Source: Flavobacteriales bacterium UBA2426
GTDB lineage: Bacteria > Bacteroidota > Bacteroidia > Flavobacteriales_F > PHOS-HE28
Direction of reading: 5' to 3'
Length of the DNA: 8,917 nucleotides
Assembly: GCA_002342985.1 (NCBI GenBank)
Contig: DDRC01000244.1
Span: forward strand, 840-9,756
Shown: positions 1 to 8,500 of the stretch, piece after piece
Layout: each line of letters opens with the position of its first letter
Numbering within the stretch: the stretch's first letter is position 1
Made by a program: the position numbers and the translations under genes
The notes under the pieces: model-generated
Seen by the model: only the letters and a program-made list of their open reading frames with translations
Told to the model about the DNA's origin: nothing
The model's database searches: none

Positions 1-179
1 GGCAGGCTCGCCATCCAAGCGCTCTGTGCAAACGGTGTCAGCAGGGTGCCTTGCACCTGCGCAGGCATGGCCGCCTCAGGCAGGCCCACGGACAGTTGCG
101 CACCGAAGCTGGCGATGAAGCCATCGTGCGGTGGGTCCAGGGATTCCGGGTAGCCGGTTTTGGGGAACTCATGGTCCAT
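1..179 (-). CDS. Unrecognised protein, 5' end only (cut by left window edge)
   Basis: A minus-strand reading frame begins at the ATG at 179-177 and stays open for 59 codons to the window edge. It begins MDHEFPKTGYPESLDPPHDG and continues with a mixed stretch that includes FIASFGAQLSVGLPEAAMPA. The composition looks like an ordinary soluble protein (balanced acidic, hydrophobic and aromatic residues), unlike the Arg/Pro/Ala-rich shadow frames around it. The same frame is open upstream to beyond 280 (including RRIPIYLQLPNRFVSA just before the ATG) but offers no good alternative start, so the true start could differ. A promoter-like pair (TTG at 235-233, TACCTTCA at 212-205) sits just upstream of the ATG, which favours the start at 179. 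No signal peptide or transmembrane segment is visible. I do not recognise a family and assign no function. It is divergent from the tRNA and the T9SS operon. Confidence 0.5.
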   Translation of the reverse strand, partial: MDHEFPKTGYPESLDPPHDGFIASFGAQLSVGLPEAAMPAQVQGTLLTPFAQSAWMASL

Positions 180-187
180 GGCACTGA

Positions 188-199
188 CGAACCGGTTCG
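188..199. repeat. Perfect 12-bp palindrome, possible operator
   Basis: CGAACCGGTTCG is its own reverse complement. It lies between the candidate -7 element (205-212) and the ATG (179) of the leftward gene, so it overlaps the inferred transcription start. A partial echo, CACCGGTT, occurs at 266-273. The position would suit a dimeric repressor, but a 12-bp palindrome can arise by chance in GC-rich DNA, and the site lies in a stretch that would be coding if the leftward gene started further upstream. Confidence 0.25.
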
Positions 200-204
200 G
201 AAGT

Positions 205-235
205 TGAAGGTAGATCGGTATGCGGCGGAATCCAA
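205..235 (-). promoter_or_regulatory. Candidate promoter of the leftward gene (Bacteroidota type)
   Basis: Read on the minus strand, TTG (235-233) is followed after 20 bases by TACCTTCA (212-205). This resembles the Bacteroidota -33 TTG / -7 TAnnTTTG pattern, with mismatches in the last positions. The implied transcription start near 198 leaves a leader of about 20 bases before the ATG at 179. Spacing and position fit, but the matches are short. Confidence 0.35.
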
Positions 236-298
236 GGCCGTGTGGCGGGCGGCCTCCCCACCGACCACCGGTTGGCGGATGCGAGCGGAAGGCCACAG

Positions 299-327
299 CT
301 GGCGTGGCCCGTCGCCCTCTACCTTCG
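299..327 (+). promoter_or_regulatory. Candidate promoter of the tRNA gene
   Basis: TACCTTCG at 320-327 matches the Bacteroidota -7 element TAnnTTTG except for one base. CTGG at 299-302 could act as a weak -33 element at 18 bases distance. The tRNA begins 12 bases after the element, as expected for a tRNA promoter with a very short leader. Confidence 0.35.
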
Positions 328-339
328 CGCCGCTTTTGC

Positions 340-411
340 GACCCCATAGTTCAATGGATAGAATAGGAGTTTCCTAAACTCTTGATCCAGGTTCGACTCC
401 TGGTGGGGTCA
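340..411 (+). tRNA. tRNA-Arg (anticodon CCT)
   Basis: The sequence folds into a full cloverleaf. The acceptor stem is GACCCCA (340-346) with TGGGGTC (404-410). The D stem is GTTC/GAAT with a G-T closing pair. The anticodon stem is GGAGT/ACTCT around the loop TTCCTAA, which places CCT at the anticodon and so decodes AGG as arginine. A four-base variable region follows, then the T stem CCAGG/CCTGG around TTCGACT. Position 411 is the discriminator A, and the 3' CCA is not encoded. All stems pair, with only two G-T pairs. AGG is likely a rare codon in this GC-rich genome. Confidence 0.96.
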
Positions 412-417
412 CACGGG

Positions 418-455
418 GAAGAGGGGTCCGGCTGTCGCAGGGCCCCTCTTCGTTT
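418..455 (+). terminator. Rho-independent-type terminator after tRNA-Arg
   Basis: GAAGAGGGG (418-426) pairs perfectly with CCCCTCTTC (443-451). The stem can extend inward by a T-G pair and two C-G pairs, leaving a loop of about ten bases. The right arm is followed by G and a short TTT run (453-455). The hairpin begins 7 bases after the tRNA and separates it from the downstream operon. The U-tract is weak, so termination may be partial. Confidence 0.75.
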
Positions 456-511
456 GTCCGCGGGGCGCGGCCGCCCTCAACAGAGCGCTGTGTGAAAGTG
501 CGCTGCGGCCC

Positions 512-545
512 TTGCCGGGCGCGGGAAAGCGGGCGTCTACTTTCG
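512..545 (+). promoter_or_regulatory. Candidate promoter of the T9SS cargo operon
   Basis: TTG at 512-514 is followed after 23 bases by TACTTTCG at 538-545, one base off the Bacteroidota -7 consensus TAnnTTTG. The implied start near 552 leaves a leader of about 36 bases before the ATG at 588. This also argues against the in-frame ATG at 492, which lies upstream of the element. The rest of 452-587 holds no gene or other structure that I can support. Confidence 0.4.
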
Positions 546-587
546 GCGGGGCCGCGTGCATCCTGTGCGCGCCCCCTGCACGCACCC

Positions 588-1580
588 ATGCGCCTGGCAC
601 TCCTTGCCTGCCTGCTCTCGGCCGCCGCCACGGCCTGGGCCCAGCCGCCCAACAGCGACTGCGCCACCGCCGCGCTCGTGTGCGCCCAGCAGCCCGTGGG
701 CGGCGACAACACCGGCGCCAACGGCACGCTGCCCGGGTTCTGCCCCGGCACCGACAACCTGCTGTGGTACACCTTCACCACCAACAGCGTGGGCGGCCCC
801 GTGCAGGTGGCGGTGGAGGGCATCGCCTGCCCCCTGGTGGGGGGCATGGACAACGAGCTGAGCCTGGTGGTGCTCGCCGGCAACGGCAGCTGCACCCCGG
901 CATCCTTCACCGCGGTGTCGGCCTGCGAGCTGGATTCCATGGCCTTCGCGGTCACCACCCAATCGCTGATGCCCGGCACCGTCTACTGGGTGGTGGTCTC
1001 CGGCGCCATCAACGACGGCGCCCTCATCGCCGCCCAATGCGGCTTCAGCCTCACCGTATCGGGCCCCGGCGTGGATGTGGTGGGCGTGGACTTCACCGCC
1101 GGGCCCGACGAGGAGATCCCGCAGGGCGGCGCCGTGCAGCTCGATGCGCAGGGCGGCACCACCTACGACTGGACACCGACCACCGGCCTCAGCGGCAACG
1201 GCATCCCAGACCCCATCGCCAATCCGCAGAGCTCCACCACCTACGCGGTGACCACCGTGGTCGGCGGCTGCACCTACACCGACTCGGTGAGCGTGAACGT
1301 GATCCGCCTCATCGAGCCGCCCAACACCTTCTCGCCCAATGGCGATGGCCGCAACGACGTGTGGGAGGTGCCCGGCATCCAGGACTACCCCGGCGCCGTG
1401 GTGATGATCTACGACCGCTGGGGGCAGCGCGTGTTCAACAGCAACGGCTACCGCGAGCCGTGGGACGGCACGCGCAACGGGAACCCGCTCTCCGAGGGCA
1501 CCTATTACTACCACATCCAGCTGAACCCGGTGGAGGGCCGCTCGGACCCCTACACGGGCTACATCTCCATCATCCGATGA
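588..1580 (+). CDS. Secreted protein with T9SS type B (CHU_C, gliding-motility-associated) C-terminal domain
   Basis: 330 residues. The start at 588 is chosen because it opens directly with a signal peptide (MRLALLACLLSAAATAWA, likely cut before Q19). An in-frame ATG at 492 would add an Arg/Cys-rich leader that buries the signal. Residues about 20-160 form a Cys-containing beta-rich domain (PPNSDC, NLLWYTFTT), as in other Bacteroidota surface proteins. Residues about 165-240 resemble a PKD/Ig-like module (TYDWTPTTGLS, STTYAVT). Residues about 245-330 are the CHU_C / type B sorting domain: TFSPNGDGRNDVW from 247, IYDRWGQRVF from 274, PWDG at 291 and EGTYYYHI from 303. By family knowledge this domain sends the protein through the type IX secretion system to the cell surface. 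There is no enzyme domain, so it is probably structural or adhesive. It overlaps the next gene by ATGA, suggesting translational coupling with its PorP/SprF partner. Confidence 0.93.
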   Translation: MRLALLACLLSAAATAWAQPPNSDCATAALVCAQQPVGGDNTGANGTLPGFCPGTDNLLWYTFTTNSVGGPVQVAVEGIACPLVGGMDNELSLVVLAGNGSCTPASFTAVSACELDSMAFAVTTQSLMPGTVYWVVVSGAINDGALIAAQCGFSLTVSGPGVDVVGVDFTAGPDEEIPQGGAVQLDAQGGTTYDWTPTTGLSGNGIPDPIANPQSSTTYAVTTVVGGCTYTDSVSVNVIRLIEPPNTFSPNGDGRNDVWEVPGIQDYPGAVVMIYDRWGQRVFNSNGYREPWDGTRNGNPLSEGTYYYHIQLNPVEGRSDPYTGYISIIR

Positions 1581-2518
1581 GGACCGCCGCGCTGCTGCTC
1601 CTGGCCCTGCTGGCCTCCGCGCCCGCCGGGGCGCAGCAGCTGGCGCAGTACACGCAGTACGTCTTCAACCACTTCAGCGTGAACCCCGCCGTGGCCGGCA
1701 GCAAGGACTGCCTCGACGTGCGCCTCGGCTACCGCCAGCAGTGGGTGGGCCTCGAGGGCGCCCCGCGCAACGGGTGGGCCAGCCTGCACGGCACGCTGGG
1801 CCGCAAGAAGGGCGGGCCCAACCGCAACCGCCATGGCATCGGGTTCTTCGCCGAGAGCGACAACGCGGGCAACTGGGGCTATACGCGCCTGGCGCTGGCC
1901 TATGCCTACCACATGCAGATGGCGCGCGACTACCACCTGAGCTTCGGCTTCTTCGGCGGTGCGCAGCAGATGAAGTACGATGTGGGCGCCAGCACCGTGG
2001 TGGACTACAACGACCCGGCGCTCGACAGCCGGGCCACGGCGCTGGTGGTGCCCGAGGTGACCCCCGGCATCTGGGCCTACAACAAGGTGGCCTGGGCGGG
2101 CCTTTCCATGCACCAGGCCCTGGGCAACCGCATCAGCGGCATCGGCACGGACTCGCGGCTGGCGCGGCAGTTCATGCTCAGCGGCGGCTACAAGTACCGC
2201 ATCGGGCGCAAGACCGCGCTCATCCCGAGCCTGCTGCTGAAGAAGAGCAAGGCCGCCCCTTGGGCGCTCGACATCAATGGCATGGTGGAGTGGAACCGCA
2301 AGTTCGCCCTAGGGGCGGGCTACCGGGCCGGCGATGCGGTATCGGTGCTGATGAAGGTGAGCTTCGCCAAGTACTTCCAGCTCGGCTACAGCTACGACAT
2401 CACCACATCGCGGCTCCGCGTGGGCAGCTCCAACACGCACGAGATCATCCTGGGCATCACCCCGTGCGGGCAGGAGGACATGAGCCGCCGCATGATCAAT
2501 TGCCCGGCGTTCGACTAG
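1577..2518 (+). CDS. PorP/SprF family type IX secretion outer-membrane protein
   Basis: 313 residues, the usual family length. The start ATG lies inside the ATGA overlap with the upstream gene. The signal peptide is MRTAALLLLALLASAPAGA, cut before Q20. The mature N-terminus carries the family signature QYTQYVFNHFSVNPAVAGS (residues 24-42), followed by YRQQWVGLEGAPRN and many short alternating aromatic strands typical of an outer-membrane beta-barrel (GYTRLALAYAYHM, GYKYRIG, FALGAGYRAGD). The end has the family-style strand NTHEIILGI and a short Cys-containing tail ending NCPAFD. In Flavobacterium johnsoniae, SprF is needed for secretion of the adhesin SprB, and PorP/SprF paralogues are often paired with type B cargo. 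Its position between a type B cargo gene and a giant SprB-repeat gene fits that role. Which neighbour it serves is inferred; it could serve both. The gene is intact with no oddities. Confidence 0.95.
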   Translation: MRTAALLLLALLASAPAGAQQLAQYTQYVFNHFSVNPAVAGSKDCLDVRLGYRQQWVGLEGAPRNGWASLHGTLGRKKGGPNRNRHGIGFFAESDNAGNWGYTRLALAYAYHMQMARDYHLSFGFFGGAQQMKYDVGASTVVDYNDPALDSRATALVVPEVTPGIWAYNKVAWAGLSMHQALGNRISGIGTDSRLARQFMLSGGYKYRIGRKTALIPSLLLKKSKAAPWALDINGMVEWNRKFALGAGYRAGDAVSVLMKVSFAKYFQLGYSYDITTSRLRVGSSNTHEIILGITPCGQEDMSRRMINCPAFD

Positions 2519-2536
2519 ACCCTTGAATCACCCGCG

Positions 2537-5500
2537 ATGCGCATCCACGCCCTCCTCCCGCTCACGATCGCCGCGCTGATCCTGCTGCCCGCCGCGCCGG
2601 CGCAGGCCCAAGCGGGCACCGGCCGCACCCTGCACTGGGTGGGCGGCAACGGCTCATGGAGCGATGCGGCGCACTGGAGCCTGATGGCCGGCGGCGCCGG
2701 CGGTGCCGGCGTGCCGGGCGCCACCGACGATGCGGTGATCGCGCCGGCCGCCGAGACCGTGGTGGCGGTGGAGGGCCGCGCGCGCTGCCGCAGCCTGCGG
2801 CTGGATGGCGCCGCCGCCTTCGTGCGCGTGGATGGCGGAGGACGCGATGCGCTGGAAGTGCATGGCGATTGGTCGATGAGCGGCAGCGTGCAATGGGCCT
2901 TCGGCGGAACGGTGCGGCTCACCGGGGCGGGGGAGGGCCGCGTGATCGACACCCGGGGCATCCCCCTCGCCGGCCAGCTGCGGTTCGATGGCGAAGGCTC
3001 CTGGTCGCTGCTGAGCGACCTCCACCTCACCGAGGGCGACCTCACCTGGCGCTCGGGCACCGTGCACGCCGCGGGCGGCCTGGTGCAGGCCCGCACCCTG
3101 TGCAGCGAGGGCCGCGCCACCCAGCGCCTGATGGCCGGCCGCAGCGTCATCCGCCTCGCGCGCGCACCGGAGGCCGGTGTGCTGGAGCGCGTGGTACAGG
3201 CCCAGGAGGCCACGCTGCTGGTGGGGGCGGAGCCGGTGCGCCTGCCGCAGGCGATCCCCCCGGGCGGTGAGGACCGCGACGTGGCCGTGTGCGCCACCGG
3301 TGCGGGGCAGACGCCCTTCATCGCCACCACCTCGGCGACGACCAACTTCAACGGATTCAACGTCAGCTGCCGCGGTGCCTGCGATGCCACCATCACGGTG
3401 AGCGTCACCGGGGGCGTGGGTCCCTTCACCTACTCCTGGCTCTTCGGCGGCCCGGCCACGCAGACCTGGACGGGGGCATGCGGCGGCCCGCAGATCGTGG
3501 TGGTCACCGACGTGGGCCAGGGGGTGAGCTGCGGCGTGCCCATCAACGTCACCGAGCCGGGCCCCTTGGGTGTGATCTTCTTCGGCGCCGGCACCCCGCC
3601 CGCCTGCGCCGACGTGTGCAACGGCTCGCGCACGGCCCTGGCCATCGGCGGCGTGGCACCGCACAGCTACAGCTGGAACAATGGCGCGGGCACCGGCTCG
3701 TCGTTCAACCAGCTCTGCGCGGGCACCAATACCCTGGTGATCACCGACGCCAACAATTGCAGCTTCGATACCACCTTCACCTTCAACCTGCTGCCGATCC
3801 AGCCGAACCTGAGCTTCACGGGCACCTCGTGCAACGGCCTCTGCGATGGCACGGCATCGGTGAATCCCGCAGGCGGCACGCCCCCCATCGCCGTCACCTG
3901 GACGCCCGCGCCCGGCGGGGGCCAGGGCACCAACACGGCCACGGGCCTCTGCGCCGGCAACTACAGCGTGCTGCTGGTGGATGCCAACGGCTGCGATACC
4001 ACGGTCGCCTTCACCATCGATCAGCCGCCGCCCATCGTGCCCAATCCCGCGCAGACCGATGCGAGCTGCTTCGGCGTGTGCGATGGCACCGCCACGGTGA
4101 ATCCGACGGATGGCGTGGGCCCCTATGCCTACGACTGGACGCCCGCGCCCGGAGCGGGCCAGGGCACCAACGCGGCGACAGGGCTCTGCGAAGGCGCGTA
4201 CAGCGTCCTCATCACCGATCAGGGCACGGGCTGCACCACCACGCAGGCCTTCACCATCGCGGCGCCGCCCGCCATCGATGTGCAGGGCACGGTCACGCCG
4301 GCCAGCTGCTCCGACGCCTGCGATGGCACCATCGGCATCACGGTGAACGGCGCGGTGCCGCCGTACACCATCACCTGGTCGCCGCCGGTGACGGGGCAGG
4401 GCACCCCGAACGCCACGGCGCTCTGCCCCGGAGTGTACAGCGTCACCGTGGCCACGCCGAACGGCTGCGACACCACGCTCACCTTCACGGTCACCGCGCC
4501 CGCGCCGATCCAAGCCGCCGTGCAAACCACCGATGCGAGCTGTGCGGGCGTGTGCGATGGCGCGGCCCAGGCCCCCGGCGTCACCGGCGGAACCGCGCCC
4601 TATGCCTTCCTGTGGACGCCTTCGCCGGGTGCGGGGCAGGGCACCGATACCGCCACGGACCTGTGCGCGGGTAGCTACACCCTGCTGATCACCGATGCGA
4701 ACGGCTGCGACACCCTCATCGCCTTCACGATCAATGAGCCGCCGCCCTTGGTAGTGGTGCCCGCCCAGACGGATGTGACCTGCGGCAGCCTGTGCGATGG
4801 CACCGCGAGCGTGGCGGTCTCCGGCGGCTCGCCGGGCTACACCTATGCCTGGACGCCCGCCGTCACCGGGCAGGGCACGCCGGATGCGACGGGCCTGTGC
4901 GCGGGCAGCTACAGCGTGCTGATCACCGATGCGAACGGCTGCACCATCACCCAGTCGTTCACCATCCTCGATGCCGTGCCGCTGGATGTGTCGCTGCAGG
5001 TGCTGCCGGCCAGCTGCCCCGATGCCTGTGATGGCGAAGCGGGCGTGATCGTAACGGGCGGGCAGGCGCCGTATGCCTTTGCCTGGTCGCCCGAGCCCGG
5101 CGCGGGCCAGGGCACGGCTGCGGTCACCGGCCTCTGCCCGCAGGCCTATTCCCTGGTCATCACCGATGCGGTGGGCTGCGATACCACCATTGCCTTCACG
5201 GTGCCGGCGCCGCCGCCGATCGTTGCGACCGGCACGGTGACGCCGCCCTCGTGCAGCGGTGCGTGCGATGGGAGCATCAGCCTGTCGGCGAGCGGAGGCG
5301 ACGGTACCTTCACCTACCTCTGGTCGCCTGGGGTGACCGGTCAGGGCACGCCGAATGCCACGCTGCTCTGCGCGGGCAGCTACCAGGTCACCGTTTCCAG
5401 CGGCGGCTGCGACACCACGATCACTTTCGAGCTCACCGCTCCGCCGCCGATCGATGCCGCGCTGACCACGACTGACCCCGCATGCGCCGGTGCATGCGAC

Positions 5501-8500
5501 GGCGCGGCCAGCGTGACGGTGGCCGGTGGCACGCCGCCTTATGCCTTCCTGTGGACGCCCGCGGTCAGTGGCCAGGGTACGCCGGATGCAGCGGACCTCT
5601 GTCCCGGCAACTACACGGTGCTGGTCTCGGATGCGGCAGGCTGCGACACGCTCATCGCCTTCACCATCACGGAGCCGCCGCCCATCGTGGTGGACCTGAC
5701 GACAACGCCGGCCAGCTGCGGCGGACTCTGCGACGGCACGGCCACAGCAACCGTGACGGGCGGCGCTGCGCCGTACCAGTACGATTGGCAGCCGGTGCCC
5801 GGGAGCGGCCAGGGCACGCCGGATGCGACGGGCCTCTGCCCCGGCGCCTATGCGCTCACGGTGACGGATGCGAACGGATGCGTCTTGGCCACGCCCTTCA
5901 CCATCAGCACACCATCGGGGATCGACGCCCAGGGCACGGTGACGGATGCCAGCTGCGGCAACAGCTGCGATGGCGCCATCGCCGTGACGACGGCGGGCGG
6001 GCTTCCGCCCTACACCTACACCTGGTCGCCGGAGCCGGGCACCGGCCAGGGCACGCCCAACGCGGGCGGGCTGTGCGCCGGGGTCTGGACGCTGCAGATC
6101 ACCGATGCGGCGCAATGCGACACGGTGCTGCTGTTCACGGTGGATGAGCCGGACCCCATCCTGCCCAACGGGGTGAGCACCGATGAGACCTGCAATGGCC
6201 CCTGCGATGGCACCGTGACGGTGAGCCCCACGGGCGGCGTGGCCCCCTACACCTTCACGTGGGACCCCCCACCGCCGGTGGGCGATGGCACCAATGCAGG
6301 CAGCGGCCTGTGCCCGGGGACCTGGAGCGTCACCATCACCGATGCCAGCGGCTGCGACACCACCGCGGTGTTCGAGGTGCTGCCCAAGGTGCCGGTGACG
6401 AACAACCTCGTCTGGACCGATGCCACCTGCCCCAACACGTGCAGCGGAACGGCATCGGTGACGCCGGCAGGCGGCATCCCCCCGTACACCATCGTGTGGG
6501 TCCCGGAGCCGCCCACAGGCCAGGGCACCACGGCCGTGAGCGGCCTCTGCATCGGGCTCTGGGAGGTGCAGGTGTTCGATGCCGTGGGCTGCGTGGGCGC
6601 CACGCCATTCTTCATCGGCGCACCGCCGCCATTCGATGCGGGCCTTGCGGTGAGCCCGGAGGATTGCACGGCACCCTGCACCGGATCGGCCACCGTGACC
6701 CCCACGGGCGGAACGGGCGCCATCACCATCCTCTGGTCGCCTGAGCCCGGCGGCGGGCAAGGAACGACCACGGCCACCGGGCTCTGCGCCGGCACGCCGT
6801 ACACGGTCACCCTCACCGATGCCAGCGGCTGCGACAGCACCTTCACCTTCACGGTGGATCCCTTCACGCCCATCGCCCCCAACAGCAGCAGCACGCCGGT
6901 GAGCTGCGCGGGCTTCTGCGATGGCACGGCCACCGTGGGTCCCACGGGCGGAGCCGGCCCCTACTCCTTCCTCTGGTCGCCGGGGGGCCAGGATACGCCC
7001 CAGGTGAGCGGCCTCTGCGAAGGGGTGTACACCGTGACGATCACCGACGCCAATGGCTGCAGCATCGATGCGCAGGTGCTCATCACCGGTCCGGCGCCCA
7101 TCGCGGGCAATGCGGCCGTCTCGGACATCTCGTGCAACGGTGAGTGCGACGGGGCCATTGCGCTCAACGTGACGGGCGGCGTAGCGCCCTACACCTATGC
7201 ATGGACCCCCACGCCACCGAACGGCCCGGGGCAAGCGTCAGCCACGGGGCTCTGCGCCGGCACCTGGGAGGCGGTGGTGACGGATGCGACCGGGTGCAGC
7301 ACCACGCTCGCGTTCACCCTCACGGAGCCTGATGCGCTCGCGCTCAGCGTAGCCGTTACGCCGAGCGAATGCCAGGTCTGCATCGGCACCGCCGCCGCCA
7401 CCGTCTCCGGCGGCACGGCGCCCCTCACCGTGGAATGGTACAGCGCGGCCGGCTCGCTCATCGGCGCCGGCCTCAGCGTGAGCGACCTCTGCGCCGGCGT
7501 GTACACGGCGGTGCTGACGGATGCCAGCGGATGCTCGGTCCAGCAGGCCGTGGCCGTCACCGATGCCGCAGGCGAGGACATCACCGCCGTGGATGGTGCC
7601 ACCAGCTGCCCCAATGCCTGTGACGGCAGCGTGAGCGTGGACCTTGTCTGCGCCGATGCACCGTGCGTCATCGCCTGGTTCGATGGGCAGGGCAACGACC
7701 TGAATGCGAACGGCACCGCGCTCTCCGGGCTTTGCCCCGGCGATTACCTGGTGCAGGTGACCAATGCGTCCGGCTGCGTGAGCATTGACACCGCCACGGT
7801 GGCGGCGCCCTCCCCAACGGACCTGCTGGTGAGCAGCGAACCGGTCTCCTGCGCCGGCGCATGCGATGGCACTGCCACGGTGGGCGTGAGCGGCGGCACG
7901 CCGCCCTATACCTTCACATGGTCGCCTGAGCCGGGCGGCGGACAGGGCACGCCGCAAGCCACGCAGCTCTGCCCCGGCGTCTACACCGTGCTCATCAGCG
8001 ATGGCGGCGGATGCGACACCACGGCGCAGGTGCTGATCACGGAGCCCGCGCTGCTTGCAGTAGGGTCGGTGGTGATCGGCGCCTCCTGCGCAGGCCAATG
8101 CGATGGCAGCATCACCCTGAACATCACCGGCGGCACCGCACCCTACGGCATCGCGTGGTCTCCGCAGCCGCCGGGCGGCCAGGGCGGATTGCCTGCGGCG
8201 TTCGGGCTCTGCCCGGGCGATTGGACGGTGGTCATCACCGATGCCAACGGATGCTCCTACACCGAGACCTATGCCATCACGGAGCCGCAACCGCTGCAGG
8301 TGGCCGTGAGCACCGTGCCGAGCACCTGCCCCAACTGCGACGGACAGGCGACGGCCGCCATCACCGGCGGTACGCCGCCCTACACCGCCGAATGGTCGCT
8401 GGGTGGCACGGTGGTGGCCACGGGCGAGAGTGCGACGGGCCTGTGTGGCGGCCTCTACACGCTGGCGGTCTCCGACATCAACGGTTGCAGCAGCACGCAG

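Noticed and set aside
56..65. 10-bp palindrome CCTGCGCAGG.
   Set aside because: It lies inside the likely leftward coding region and is short enough to occur by chance in GC-rich DNA.
51..377. A 108-residue plus-strand frame running into the tRNA.
   Set aside because: It overlaps the tRNA gene, has a biased composition and conflicts with the more protein-like minus-strand frame.
340..420. Integration (att) site at the 3' end of the tRNA.
   Set aside because: No second copy of the tRNA 3' end and no integrase gene are present in the window.
492..587. Upstream ATG at 492 as the start of the CHU_C gene.
   Set aside because: It would put a 32-residue Arg/Cys-rich segment before the signal peptide and start upstream of the candidate promoter.
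512..2518. A 668-residue plus-strand frame covering both the CHU_C gene and the PorP/SprF gene as one protein.
   Set aside because: Its first half is an Arg/His-rich out-of-frame reading of the CHU_C gene. Only the part from 1577 is real, and that begins with its own signal peptide.
2654..7234. A 1526-residue open frame on the minus strand across the repeat region.
   Set aside because: It is antisense to an intact signal-peptide-bearing SprB-repeat gene. Its product is Arg/Ala/Gly/His-rich with no domain. The frame stays open because each repeat is a multiple of three bases and GC-rich, so one stop-free unit repeats itself.
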